Assembly (NCBI RefSeq): GCF_017676365.1
Contig: NZ_JADKMA010000034.1
Span: 1-44,100 of the forward strand
DNA length: 44,100 nucleotides
Reading direction: 5' to 3'
DNA from: Streptomyces oryzae
GTDB taxonomy: Bacteria; Actinomycetota; Actinomycetes; Streptomycetales; Streptomycetaceae
Part shown: piece after piece, positions 1-8,762 of the stretch
How the letters are laid out: every line of letters starts with the position of its first letter
Position numbering within the stretch: position 1 is the first letter of the stretch
Program-made: the position numbers and the translations under genes
Notes under the pieces: generated by a model
Databases searched by the model: none
What the model was told of the DNA's origin: nothing
What the model saw: only the letters and a program-made list of their open reading frames with translations

Positions 1-52
1 GTTTCCGCGGGGCGGGCCGGGACGGGGCGCTGAGCCAGTAGAGTGACGGCTC

Positions 53-730
53 GTGGCTGCACGACCGTTGAACGAAATTGTCGAACCAGGCTGGGCGAAG
101 GCGCTGGAGCCGGTCGCCGAACGGATCGCCGCGATGGGCGACTTCCTCCGCGCGGAGGTCGCGGCGGGAAAAACCTACCTCCCGTCGGGTGCGAACGTGC
201 TGAGGGCGTTCCAACAACCCTTCGACGAGGTGCGCGTCCTCATCGTCGGCCAGGACCCGTATCCGACGCCGGGCCACGCGGTCGGGCTGTCCTTCTCGGT
301 GGCACCGGAGGTGAGACGGCTGCCGGGCAGCCTGGAGAACATCTTCCGGGAGATGAACAGCGACCTCGGCCTCCCCCGGCCCTCGTCCGGCGACCTGACA
401 CCGTGGACGAAGCAGGGCGTGCTGCTGCTCAACAGGGCGCTGACAACGGCTCCGCGCCAGCCTGCGGCGCACCGCGGAAAGGGCTGGGAAGAGGTCACCG
501 AACAGGCGATCCGCGCACTGGTGGGGCGCGGTCGTCCGATGGTGTCCGTGCTGTGGGGCCGCGACGCCCGGAATCTGCGCCCGCTGCTGGGCGACCTCCC
601 GGCGGTCGAGTCGGCGCACCCCTCGCCGATGTCGGCGGACCGGGGGTTCTTCGGCTCGCGTCCGTTCAGCCGGGTCAACGAGCTGCTGGCCCGGCAGGGG
701 GCCGATCCCGTGGACTGGCGTCTGCCGTGA
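53..730 (+). CDS. ung: Uracil-DNA glycosylase, family 1
   Basis: This 225-residue protein is the base-excision repair enzyme that removes uracil from DNA. The water-activating motif [17 protein letters not shown] lies at about residues 66-82, with Asp68 as the expected catalytic aspartate. The second family motif, HPSPMS, lies near residue 190, followed by a GFFGSRPFS segment typical of family 1 enzymes. Length matches the family (about 220-230 residues). The GTG start gives a normal N-terminus, and no better start lies upstream. Its stop overlaps the GTG start of the next gene by 4 bases, so the two are probably co-transcribed. Streptomycetes often carry two ung paralogues, so this may be one of two. 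Confidence 0.95.
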   Translation: MAARPLNEIVEPGWAKALEPVAERIAAMGDFLRAEVAAGKTYLPSGANVLRAFQQPFDEVRVLIVGQDPYPTPGHAVGLSFSVAPEVRRLPGSLENIFREMNSDLGLPRPSSGDLTPWTKQGVLLLNRALTTAPRQPAAHRGKGWEEVTEQAIRALVGRGRPMVSVLWGRDARNLRPLLGDLPAVESAHPSPMSADRGFFGSRPFSRVNELLARQGADPVDWRLP

Positions 731-1899
731 GCCCGGCTGCGGGCCACGCTGCCGACGGCGCGGGCAGCGCCGCGGACACCCCGGGCGGCTGGCTGCTCGG
801 CGTCGACTCCGGCGGATCCGGACTGCGGGTCGCCCTGGCACGGCAGCGGACGAGCGCGGGTGCGGGCACGGGCCAGGTTGCCGGGTTCACGGAACGTACG
901 GGTGGCGACAGGGCCCGGGAGTCGGTCGGCCGGGGCGAAGGTCCGGAGGTCGTCGGCGTGCTCACCTGCCCCGAGCCGGTGCGAACCAGCACGGCGGGCA
1001 TCGACGCGGCGCACATGGCCGCGCAGTTGGTGCCGGCGGTGCGCTCGCTGCTGGCGGACGCCGGGGGCGGTACGGACGGGAGGGGGACCGCGCGCATCGC
1101 GGCTGCCTGTGTCGGTGCAGCTGGAATGGCGACCCTCGGGGGGCAGTTGCGGGCCGAGCTGCCTGGCGCGCTGGCGGGGGCGTTCGGGGTGCGCCGACTG
1201 GCGCTGGCGGCGGACGCGGTGACGGCGTACGCGGGCGCACTGGGCGAACGGCCCGGAGCCGTGGTCGCTGCCGGCACCGGAATGATCGCCATGGGTACCG
1301 ACCTCCACTCCTGGCAGCGTGCCGACGGCTGGGGGCATCTGCTCGGCGACTGCGGCAGCGGCGCCTGGATCGGGCGCGCGGGGCTGGAGGCCGCGCTGCG
1401 TGCCTTCGACGGCCGTACGGGCGGCTCTGCGGCGCTGCGGGCCAGAGCGGAGGCGGTGTTCGGCCAACCGCTCAGCGCGTTGCCGGGCCAGTTGTATCCC
1501 CGTACGGACCGGGCCGCCGTCCTGGCCTCGTTCGCCCCCGAGGTGGCACGGTGCGCGCGGGAGGATCCGGTCGCCGCGAGGATCGTGCGGGAGGCCGCAC
1601 GGGAGATCGCGGCGAGCGCTGTCGCGGTGTGTCCGGGTGGAGGGGCTGGGTCCGCGTCCGGCGACGGCTCGACAGGCTCCGCCGAGGGAGAGGTCCTGGT
1701 CGGCTGCGCCGGAGGGCTGTTCAAGCTCGGTGAGGCGCTGCTCGGTCCGCTGCGTGCGGAGTTGGCGGAGCGGCTTCCGGCCGCTCGGGTCGTGGAGGCG
1801 CCCGGCGGGCCCTTGGAGGGGGCGCTGCTGATCGCCGCGCAACTGGCGGGCGACCGGCTCGCACTGCCGTCCGACCCTGCGCTGCTGTCGGTGGCGTAG
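727..1899 (+). CDS. BadF/BadG/BcrA-type ATPase, N-acetylglucosamine kinase-like
   Basis: A 390-residue member of the ASKHA sugar-kinase/ATPase superfamily. The N-terminal phosphate-1 loop reads [13 protein letters not shown], the central segment [12 protein letters not shown] matches the phosphate-2 loop, and [19 protein letters not shown] is the conserved block of GlcNAc-kinase-like proteins. The C-terminal [15 protein letters not shown] is the adenosine-binding segment. The family phosphorylates N-acetylglucosamine or related amino sugars; the exact substrate cannot be read from sequence. The GTG start overlaps the ung stop (GTGA). An open frame continues upstream in the same phase, but it only shadows ung, so the start at 727 is preferred. 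Confidence 0.85.
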   Translation: MSPAAGHAADGAGSAADTPGGWLLGVDSGGSGLRVALARQRTSAGAGTGQVAGFTERTGGDRARESVGRGEGPEVVGVLTCPEPVRTSTAGIDAAHMAAQLVPAVRSLLADAGGGTDGRGTARIAAACVGAAGMATLGGQLRAELPGALAGAFGVRRLALAADAVTAYAGALGERPGAVVAAGTGMIAMGTDLHSWQRADGWGHLLGDCGSGAWIGRAGLEAALRAFDGRTGGSAALRARAEAVFGQPLSALPGQLYPRTDRAAVLASFAPEVARCAREDPVAARIVREAAREIAASAVAVCPGGGAGSASGDGSTGSAEGEVLVGCAGGLFKLGEALLGPLRAELAERLPAARVVEAPGGPLEGALLIAAQLAGDRLALPSDPALLSVA

Positions 1900-2062
1900 C
1901 AGGTCGGTATCGTGTCCGTTCCCGGGCACGGCATCGCAGTAGAGCGCATACGTGACAGGGACTCGAAAGCACCTTCCCCCCTCCCGGATTAATCGGGACA
2001 TAAGCCCATCGGTCTCCCCCGGCCGAACAGCAAAGCCCATGAAGGCATTAGCATGCGGGCGC

Positions 2063-3043
2063 ATGAGCTCCCCCACAGGACCGGACAATGGCCTGCCCGT
2101 ACGAATGCCACGTCCCCGCCAGCCCGGACGGCACCGCCGACCGGAGCCCGTCGTCGCCCCTGAGGGCGCGCCGGCACTGGTTCTGGCCGTCCCCGGCGCA
2201 CCCTCCGGCGCCACGCGCAGTCTCGCTGAGGAGACGCTGAGCATCGCGCGCTCGGAGCTGCCCGGTCTCGACGCGCGCGTCGGTTTCACCGAGGGCGACG
2301 GCGAGGAGTTCCCGACCATCCGCTCCGCCCTCGGCCAGGCGGTGACCGACCGCGCGACGCGCCGCCAGTACGCGCGCGAGGCGGCCGCCATGGCGCAGGA
2401 GACCGCGGCGCAGGAGGGCGAGGCCCCGGCGGCCGCCCCCGCGCCCGGGACGGCCGACGACGGCCTGCCCGCCGTCGTGGTGCCGCTGCTGGCGGGCCCG
2501 GACGCGGCGCAGCTGCGGCGCATCCGCCAGGAGGTCCTCAACAGCGGCTCGGGCGCCGAGCTGACCGACGTGCTGGGGCCGCACCCGCTGCTCGCCGAGG
2601 CCGTACATGTGCGGCTCTCCGAGGCGGGCCTGGCGCGTGCCGACCGGGCGCGGCTGTTCACGGTGGCGACAGCCGCCGACGGCATCGTCCTGGCCACCAT
2701 CGGCGGCGAGGAGGCAGTACAGGCGGCCGGGATCACCGGCATGCTGCTCGCCGCCCGGCTGGCGGTACCGGTGCTGGCCGCGGCGCTCGACGACGAGGGC
2801 GCCGTCCAGCAGACCGCCGAGCAGCTGCGCAACTCGGGTTCGCAGCAGCTGGCCATCGCCCCGTGCCTGATCGGCCCGGAGATCGCGGAGGGGCTGCTGG
2901 AGGCGGCGGCCGAGGAAGCGGGCTGCTCGGCGGCCGAGCCGCTCGGCGCCTACCCCGCGCTGGGCAAGCTGGTGGCTTCCACGTACGCCGCCAAGGCCGG
3001 TATCGCCCAGCCGCAGGCCCGGCAGGGCGCGTCGGTGCGCTGA
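2063..3043 (+). CDS. Sirohydrochlorin chelatase-like (CbiX family) protein
   Basis: A 326-residue protein resembling the long actinobacterial CbiX/sirohydrochlorin chelatase group, which insert metal into sirohydrochlorin in siroheme or cobalamin synthesis. Two repeated halves are visible: residues about 30-170 contain VVPLLAGPDAAQLRRIRQ, and the second half contains LAIAPCLIGPEIAEGLLEAA. The conserved DVLGPHPLLAEAVHVRLSEA block carries the HP pair usual in the family. The N-terminus is basic and proline-rich (MPRPRQPGRHRRPEP). I chose the ATG at 2063; an in-frame ATG at 2039 would add 8 residues. It stands alone and faces a convergent lactonase gene across two hairpins. Whether it chelates metal itself or is a divergent relative is uncertain. 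Confidence 0.75.
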   Translation: MSSPTGPDNGLPVRMPRPRQPGRHRRPEPVVAPEGAPALVLAVPGAPSGATRSLAEETLSIARSELPGLDARVGFTEGDGEEFPTIRSALGQAVTDRATRRQYAREAAAMAQETAAQEGEAPAAAPAPGTADDGLPAVVVPLLAGPDAAQLRRIRQEVLNSGSGAELTDVLGPHPLLAEAVHVRLSEAGLARADRARLFTVATAADGIVLATIGGEEAVQAAGITGMLLAARLAVPVLAAALDDEGAVQQTAEQLRNSGSQQLAIAPCLIGPEIAEGLLEAAAEEAGCSAAEPLGAYPALGKLVASTYAAKAGIAQPQARQGASVR

Positions 3044-3060
3044 GCGCACGGCCCGCGGAA

Positions 3061-3085
3061 CCGGGCGGACCACCGCGCCGCCCGG
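3061..3085. terminator. GC-rich hairpin after the chelatase-like gene
   Basis: CCGGGCGG (3061-3068) pairs perfectly with CCGCCCGG (3078-3085) around a 9-base loop, 18 bases past the stop codon. There is no T-tract, as is common for actinobacterial terminators. Confidence 0.5.
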
Positions 3086-3121
3086 ACAGAAGGCCGGAGC
3101 CGGTCCGAGCATCGCCGAGGC

Positions 3122-3146
3122 CGCCGGAGAGCTTCGTTCTCCGGCG
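3122..3146. terminator. Second hairpin between convergent genes
   Basis: CGCCGGAGA (3122-3130) pairs perfectly with TCTCCGGCG (3138-3146) around the loop GCTTCGT. It sits between the convergent chelatase-like and lactonase-like genes and could stop transcription from either side. Confidence 0.55.
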
Positions 3147-3229
3147 CTCCCGCCCGCGCGCCTGCCCCGCAGCGCGCCCCGCTCATCCGTCCGGCTCCCT
3201 CGGATCCGCCGGCGCTCCAGAGGCGGCAC

Positions 3230-4363
3230 TCACCCGTCGGCAGCGCGCTCGAAGATCACGCATGAGGCAGCGGGAGCGGTGAGGGATCCGGCCAGTAGGG
3301 GTGTTCCGGTGACCTGGTCCACCTCGAACCAGGTGACGTCGCCCGAGCGCTCGTTGGCGGCGTAGAGCCACCGTCCCGTGGGGTGTACGGCCAGGTCGCG
3401 GGGCCAGTGGCCGCCGCAGGGGACGCTGGTCACGTACTCCGGAAGGTCCGCCGAGGTCAGGGCGAGGACGCTCACGCTGTCGTCGCCCCGGTTGGCGGCC
3501 CAGGCGAAACGGCCGTCCGGCGAGAGGACGAGCGCGGAGGGGTAGTTGGCGACTGCTGCGAGCTCCGGCGGCAGGAGGCGCGTCTCGCCCAGTGGCTCCA
3601 GCTCGCCCCTGTCGGAGTGCCAATGGCAGGCCGTCACGGTCGAGTCGAGCTCGTTGACGATGTAGGCGCGCCGGGGCGCGTTCCGCTGCTCGGGGCGCGC
3701 TGGTGCGAAGGCCAGGTGGCGCGGGCCGGTTCCGGCGCGCAGCGGGGTCTCGCCGTGCAGCAGCAGCCCGGCTTCGGACGGCGGCAGTTCGTAGATCCAC
3801 ACCGAGTCGGTGCCCAGATCGGTGCACAGGAGCCACTGTCCGGAAGGGTCGGGGACGACGGCGTGCGCGTGTGGCCCTTCCTGTCGCTCCGCGACCGGCC
3901 CTCGGCCGTGGTGCTGGTGGGTGAGCGCACGGGTGCCCAGGCTGCCGTCGGCGCGCAGTGGGAGTGCGGTGACACTGCCGGAGGTGTAGTTGGCGGTGTA
4001 GAGAGCGTCCCTGGTCACGGCGAGGTGGGTGGGTCCGGCACCGGCTACTGGCACGGTGCCGCCGAGCAGTACGGGGCCGGGACCGGTGCCACCATGGGGC
4101 GCTCCGGGATCGCCTGACGGTGGGCGGCCGTTGAGGGAGAGGGCTGCTGCGCCGCCCTGGTCGGTCTCGCTGACGGCGTAGAGGACGCCGCTTCCGGGCG
4201 GGAGTGCCAGGAACGAGGGGTCGGTGACGGCGCGCTCCGTATGGTGCAGCGCGGTCAGCGCGCCGGTGCGGGCGTCGAGGGTCGCCGTGGTGATCCCACG
4301 GCCTCCCGCAGAGGTGAACGACCCGATGTACGCCCGCAGCTGCGGCCCCGTACCGCCAGCCAT
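3230..4363 (-). CDS. Lactonase family beta-propeller protein
   Basis: A 377-residue protein of the lactonase/YVTN beta-propeller family (6-phosphogluconolactonase Pgl-like). Propeller blades are recognisable as repeated motifs: YIGSFTSAGGRGI at the N-terminus, LYTANYTSGSVTALPL, HAVVPDPSGQWLLCTDLGTDSV, PSALVLSPDGRFAWAANRGDDSVSV and DLAVHPTGRWLYAANERSGDV. No signal peptide is seen. The ATG at 4363 is preceded by a good ribosome site (GAAGGGGG). Many members are called 6-phosphogluconolactonase by homology, but streptomycetes have a separate devB-type enzyme, so the substrate is uncertain. Confidence 0.8.
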   Translation of the reverse strand: MAGGTGPQLRAYIGSFTSAGGRGITTATLDARTGALTALHHTERAVTDPSFLALPPGSGVLYAVSETDQGGAAALSLNGRPPSGDPGAPHGGTGPGPVLLGGTVPVAGAGPTHLAVTRDALYTANYTSGSVTALPLRADGSLGTRALTHQHHGRGPVAERQEGPHAHAVVPDPSGQWLLCTDLGTDSVWIYELPPSEAGLLLHGETPLRAGTGPRHLAFAPARPEQRNAPRRAYIVNELDSTVTACHWHSDRGELEPLGETRLLPPELAAVANYPSALVLSPDGRFAWAANRGDDSVSVLALTSADLPEYVTSVPCGGHWPRDLAVHPTGRWLYAANERSGDVTWFEVDQVTGTPLLAGSLTAPAASCVIFERAADG

Positions 4364-4478
4364 CGTGCTGCCCCCTTCACCGCTCCGTTCGGGGCACGAC
4401 GGTAACAGGAAACGGCCACTTGGTCTGGACCACAACTGGGCGCCGGGCGGGGCGGGGTGGTCGTTGTGGGCCGCCGCG

Positions 4479-6089
4479 CTAGACGGTCGCCCTCGGAGGC
4501 GTGTGCAGCGGAGTGGCGAGCTGATGGAGAGCGTTCTCCAGGGCGTGCAGGTGTGCCAGCGCGCGGTCACCCGGCCCCGGCGGCTCGGCGGCAGCACAGG
4601 CGTCCGGAGCGAGGGCACCGGCCGCGGCGCCCGCCGGGACCGGCCCCGGGGCCGCGAGGCGGCGTACGGCGGCCTCCAGGCGCTCGCAGGCCGCCGTGAG
4701 CCGCGCGTCGTGCGAGGCGGCGGGGTCTGCGGCGGCCTCGGCCAGGCCGCGGACCTGGCGGGCGCAGTCGTCCAGCAGAGCCAGCACCTGGCGGGCCCTG
4801 GCCTTGCGGGCGCGCAGGGGGCTGAGGGGGTGCACAAGGGGCGCGACCGACAGCCGTACGCGCCCCAGCAGCAGTTCCAGCTCGGCAATCCGGGCCTCGG
4901 GTCCGTCCCCGCTCTCCCCCGCCAGCCGCCGCGCCGCGGCGAGCGCGCACTCGTGCACGCAGTGCACCGCCCGCCGTATCCACACTTCCGTCGCGGCGTG
5001 CGTGGTGACGGGCAGCACCAGCGCGACAGCGAGCACAGCGCCCAGGGCACCGACGGCGGTCTCCTCAAGACGCAGCCCGAGCAGGCCCGGGTGGAGCACG
5101 CCCAGCAGGCCGTACAGCATGCCGACCATGAGCGTGACGAAGAACATCATCCAGGAGTACGACAGCGGCGCGCTGAAGAAGATCCCGAAGACACAGCACG
5201 CGACGACCGCGAGGGTGGGCGCCATGGCACCGTCCGTCGGCACCGCGATGAGCAGCCCGGCGGCGAGCCCGGCGACGGTGCCGAGCACCCGGCGGAAGCC
5301 GCGCACCAGCGTCTCACCGCGGGAAGCGGTGTTCACGAAGATCCACCAGGCGGCGCCCACCGCCCAGTACCAGCGGTCCAGGGAGAGCGCCTGCCCGGCG
5401 GCCATCGCGAATCCGCAGGCGGCGAGCGCCTGGAACGCCTGCCGGGTGGTCGGGCGGCTCAGTCCCCGGCCGCCCACTGGTGCGATGGCCGGCTGCGGCC
5501 CCGCGCCACGCTCGACGGGCCACAGGACGAACCGGGCGAGTGCGGCCGCCGCGAGCGCGAGCAGGCCCGCGGCGACAGTCTGCGGAAGCTGCTCGGGCCC
5601 GGTGCGCAGAAACTGCGCGGCGAAGAACTCCATGAACGCGAAGATGCCCAGCGCATTGCCGCGCGGCCCCCAGCGCCTGGCGTAGACCCCGGCGAAGACG
5701 ACGGCGAGGAACGCGGCGTCCCGGGCGAGCGGCAGCTCGTGCAGGAAAGCGGCCAGCGCGAGGACGGGGAAACCGACCGCCGGCAGCAGCGCCGTGGTGA
5801 GTGCCTGCGCCCGCACTGTGGTGTCCACGACGGTGAACAGCGCGAGGAGCGCCACCAGCCCGCCCGCGACGGTGGCCTGCAGCGGGAGGCCACTGAGCGC
5901 GCAGACGGCGACAGCCAGGCCGATGCCGAGGACAGCGCGCGACGAGACACGCGCCCTGAGGGAGCGTTCTGGACCGAGTGTCGCGACGGTGCGACGGAGG
6001 AGATGTGCTGGGGTCCTTCCCCCGGGCTTCCGAAGCGACTTCTCCAAAACCCCTCCAATCCGGGCCGGCCTGGCAGGCCGGCTGTCCAC
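4479..6089 (-). CDS. FUSC family membrane protein (aromatic acid exporter-like)
   Basis: About 536 residues with two hydrophobic blocks separated by a short soluble stretch, followed by a long Ala/Arg-rich soluble C-terminus. The first block (about residues 40-180) begins AVLGIGLAVAVCALSGLPLQATVAGG. The second block (about 210-360) contains DRWYWAVGAAWWIFVNT and GFRRVLGTVAGLAAGLL, the signature of the FUSC/aromatic acid exporter fold, with RxxxRxxGTxxG as the key motif. Members are inner-membrane exporters or of unknown transport function. The start is uncertain: a GTG at 6089 is used here, but a TTG about 40 bases downstream is also possible and no clear ribosome site decides. It is divergent from the HAD gene. 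Confidence 0.75.
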   Translation of the reverse strand: MDSRPARPARIGGVLEKSLRKPGGRTPAHLLRRTVATLGPERSLRARVSSRAVLGIGLAVAVCALSGLPLQATVAGGLVALLALFTVVDTTVRAQALTTALLPAVGFPVLALAAFLHELPLARDAAFLAVVFAGVYARRWGPRGNALGIFAFMEFFAAQFLRTGPEQLPQTVAAGLLALAAAALARFVLWPVERGAGPQPAIAPVGGRGLSRPTTRQAFQALAACGFAMAAGQALSLDRWYWAVGAAWWIFVNTASRGETLVRGFRRVLGTVAGLAAGLLIAVPTDGAMAPTLAVVACCVFGIFFSAPLSYSWMMFFVTLMVGMLYGLLGVLHPGLLGLRLEETAVGALGAVLAVALVLPVTTHAATEVWIRRAVHCVHECALAAARRLAGESGDGPEARIAELELLLGRVRLSVAPLVHPLSPLRARKARARQVLALLDDCARQVRGLAEAAADPAASHDARLTAACERLEAAVRRLAAPGPVPAGAAAGALAPDACAAAEPPGPGDRALAHLHALENALHQLATPLHTPPRATV

Positions 6090-6161
6090 ATGCTGGTACG
6101 AAGAGGAAAGCACCCCTTCCCACCTGCGACCAAATCGCACGCGTTTGGCATGCTGGGGCGC

Positions 6162-6845
6162 ATGATCGGTTCTCCCGCCGGCCCCGCGGTCGTCTTCGAC
6201 CTGGACGGCACCCTCGTCGACAGCGAGCCGCACTACTACGAGGCGGGCAGACGCCTGCTCGCCGCACACGGGGTCCCCGGCTTCACCTGGGAGGACCATG
6301 CGCGGTTCATCGGGATCGGCACCCGGGAGACCCTGGAGGCGCTCCGCCGCGAGCACGGGCTCACGACCCCCGTGGACCAGCTGCTGGCGGAGAAGAACCG
6401 GCTCTACCTCGACCTAGCGCGCACCGGCACCGAGGTATTCCCCGAGATGCGGAAGCTCGTCGAACGCCTCCACCCGGCCGGACATCCGCTCGCCGTCGCC
6501 TCCGGCTCGTCGCGTACCGCCATCGACGCCGTACTGGGAGCGACCACCCTGGACGCGCTGCTGCCGCTCCGGGTCTCGGCGGAGGAGGTGGCACACGGCA
6601 AGCCGGAGCCGGACGTCTTCCTGGAAACGGCCCGCAGGCTCGGCGTCGCCCCCGCCGACTGCGTCGTCATCGAAGACACCCCGCCCGGCGCCGAGGCGGC
6701 CCGGCGCGCCGGAATGCGGTGCGTGGCCGTTCCGTACGCCCCCGCCCAGGCCACCGACCCGGCCTTCGCGGGTGCGGATCTGCTGTTCCCGGCCGGTCAG
6801 CGGGAGTTCGACGCGCAGAAGGTGTTCGACTGGATCGTCGGCTGA
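6162..6845 (+). CDS. HAD superfamily phosphatase (beta-phosphoglucomutase-like)
   Basis: A 227-residue HAD subfamily IA hydrolase. Motif I is VVFDLDGTLVDSEPHYYEAG, with the nucleophile Asp and the DxD acid/base Asp. Motif II is VASGSSRTAID, the motif III Lys lies in AHGKPEPDVFLETARRLG, and motif IV is CVVIEDTPPGAEAARRAGM. The cap lies between motifs I and II as expected for C1-type caps. Such enzymes dephosphorylate small phosphosugars or isomerise sugar phosphates; the substrate cannot be assigned. The ATG at 6162 is used, and an in-frame ATG at 6150 is an alternative. The gene is divergent from the FUSC gene and stands alone. Confidence 0.88.
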   Translation: MIGSPAGPAVVFDLDGTLVDSEPHYYEAGRRLLAAHGVPGFTWEDHARFIGIGTRETLEALRREHGLTTPVDQLLAEKNRLYLDLARTGTEVFPEMRKLVERLHPAGHPLAVASGSSRTAIDAVLGATTLDALLPLRVSAEEVAHGKPEPDVFLETARRLGVAPADCVVIEDTPPGAEAARRAGMRCVAVPYAPAQATDPAFAGADLLFPAGQREFDAQKVFDWIVG

Positions 6846-6935
6846 CCGCGGGCGGACCGTGCCGACCACTGCTGGGCGTGTGAAGGTCGCGGTGACACCG
6901 GCAGATGAGAGTGACGCAGGAGCGAACGGAGTGCG

Positions 6936-8762
6936 ATGAGCGGGGCGGGGACACCGGACTGGATACGGGTTCCGGTCGGTGACGAAGCGGCGCGCTGGGC
7001 CACGCGGGGAAACTGCCGCCGAGTGCTGTTCGTGGTGCACAACGTCACCTCGGCGAGCCGGCTGCTGGACGTCATACCGCTGTTCCACGACGATCTCCGG
7101 GTGCAGCTGCTGCTCACCTGCACCGGCTCCTCCGCGTTCCAGGCAGGGGTTCACGAACTGTTCGCGGACACCGGCCTGCCGCACGTGCCGTGGGAGCAGG
7201 CCCTGGTAACCCCTGTGGACCTCGCCGTCTCGGCCAGTTTCGGAGGGCAACTCAACCTGATTCAGGGGCCGTTGACCATTTTGTCGCATGGGGTGGGATA
7301 TAGTAAAAGGCTCGCGACAGCAGGACAGCAGGACAGCCCTGCCTCTGCCGTTTCTCCTGCCCCCGTCTTCGGGCTTTCGCCGGAGTGGCTGCTCACGGAC
7401 GACGGTTCACCCCTCGCAGACGCCCTCGTGCTCTCCCACCCCGAGCAGGCCGACCGGCTGCACGCCGTCTGCCCGCAAGCCGCGCACACCGGGGTGCTCG
7501 CCGGTGACCCCTGCTTCGACCGGATGCTCGCCGCACGTGGATACCGGGAGAGATACCGCAGAGCACTGGGCGTTCGCCGGGGACAGAAGCTTGTCGTCCT
7601 CAACTCGACCTGGAATCCGGAGGGCCTGTTCGGGGATGGTGGCGACGCGGATGTGCTGCCGCAGCTGTTGTCGAGGCTGACGTCCGAACTGCCCGTGGAC
7701 GACTACCGGGTGGTGGCCGTCCTGCACCCGAACATTTGGTACGGGCACGGGCCGGGGCAGATCCGGGCCTGGCTCAACCGTGCTCGGCGCAGGGGGCTGT
7801 CGCTGGTGGATCCGCTGCACGGCTGGCGGCAGGCGCTTCTCGGCGCCGATGCGGTGATCGGTGACCATGGTGCTGTCACGTTCTACGCGGCAGCGCTGGG
7901 CAGACCGGTGCTGCTGGGGGCCGCGCCGCTGTCCGGGCTCGCCCCGGACTCCCCCGTCGCCGGGTTCGTCCGTGGCGCGCCGCGGCTCGATGCGGAGGAG
8001 TCGCTGCTGGCGCAGTTGGAGAAGGTGTTCGCCGATCATCAGCCGCTGGACGCTCCGGCCGCCTTCACCACGTCGGTGCCCGGCGAGTCGGCGGAGCGGC
8101 TTCGAGCACTCTTCTACCGGATCATGGGAGTCCCGGAGCCCTCCTGGCCCGCCTCCCTGGAGCCGCTGCCGCTGCCCCCGTACGAGCCGCCGGCTCCGAG
8201 CGCACCGCTTCGCGTCCTGACGGAACTGGATTCGGTCACCGGGGACGCCGAAGAGGTCGGGGCAGCAGGTGACGTGGGAGGCGTCACCGTCTCCGTGCGT
8301 CGCCTCGCCGATCCGCCCGGTCCGACGTACGCATTCCGCGCAGGCGACGACGGGACGGCGCACACGGCCGTCCATGAGGACACCCGGGAGACGGGGGCGC
8401 TGGAGGTTGCCGATGTCGTCTTCCGCGACGGCGCGGCGGACGACCCGCGCCTGGGCCCGCCGGCGGAGTGGACGGCAGAGATTCTGCAGCGCTATCCGTA
8501 CTGTTCCCTCGCCGCGTTCCTCACCGGGCCGGACGAATGCCTGGTGCGCACCCGTAGTGGGCATCTCCTGGTGTTGCGCGCCGTTTCCGCGCCGGGCGCC
8601 GACCCAGGGGCGTATGCGTCAGCTCTGCACGCCCTGCTGGCGGCGGGCAGCTCTGCGGAGGAACTGGTGGCGGCGGGGACGATGAATGTGCGTGCCGGGG
8701 CGGCCCTCCACGCTGTCTCCGTCACTGCGGCCCAGAAGGCGGCCCCGGAGGCTCCGGGCTGA
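6936..8762 (+). CDS. GT-B-like protein resembling CDP-glycerol glycerophosphotransferases
   Basis: A 608-residue protein. The N-terminal half starts with a Rossmann-like segment (CRRVLFVVHNVTSASRLLDV). The middle has VVLNSTWNPEGLFG and then VVAVLHPNIWYGHGPGQIRAW, and DPLHGWRQALLGADAVIGDHGAVTFYAAALGRPVLL matches the nucleotide-sugar-binding half of GT-B folds such as CDP-glycerol transferases and UDP-GlcNAc 2-epimerases. The last 200 residues are acidic and Pro/Ala-rich and unassigned. The start ATG follows GGAGTGCG. Its 3' end overlaps the convergent NB-ARC/TPR gene by 41 bases. The real reaction is unknown. A short direct repeat of ACAGCAGG at about 7315-7335 lies inside the gene in a locally AT-richer patch. 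Confidence 0.65.
   Translation: MSGAGTPDWIRVPVGDEAARWATRGNCRRVLFVVHNVTSASRLLDVIPLFHDDLRVQLLLTCTGSSAFQAGVHELFADTGLPHVPWEQALVTPVDLAVSASFGGQLNLIQGPLTILSHGVGYSKRLATAGQQDSPASAVSPAPVFGLSPEWLLTDDGSPLADALVLSHPEQADRLHAVCPQAAHTGVLAGDPCFDRMLAARGYRERYRRALGVRRGQKLVVLNSTWNPEGLFGDGGDADVLPQLLSRLTSELPVDDYRVVAVLHPNIWYGHGPGQIRAWLNRARRRGLSLVDPLHGWRQALLGADAVIGDHGAVTFYAAALGRPVLLGAAPLSGLAPDSPVAGFVRGAPRLDAEESLLAQLEKVFADHQPLDAPAAFTTSVPGESAERLRALFYRIMGVPEPSWPASLEPLPLPPYEPPAPSAPLRVLTELDSVTGDAEEVGAAGDVGGVTVSVRRLADPPGPTYAFRAGDDGTAHTAVHEDTRETGALEVADVVFRDGAADDPRLGPPAEWTAEILQRYPYCSLAAFLTGPDECLVRTRSGHLLVLRAVSAPGADPGAYASALHALLAAGSSAEELVAAGTMNVRAGAALHAVSVTAAQKAAPEAPG

Noticed and set aside
175..2856. Long minus-strand open frame opposite ung, the kinase and the chelatase
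   Set aside because: Composition is typical of antisense shadows in high-GC DNA and no motif is seen; the plus-strand genes explain the region.
4224..6160. Long plus-strand open frame in phase with the HAD phosphatase
   Set aside because: It is the antisense of the FUSC gene; only the part after 6162 shows a protein family.
7262..7340. Locally AT-richer patch with an ACAGCAGG repeat, considered as an insertion scar
   Set aside because: It is in frame within the GT-B-like gene and does not break it.
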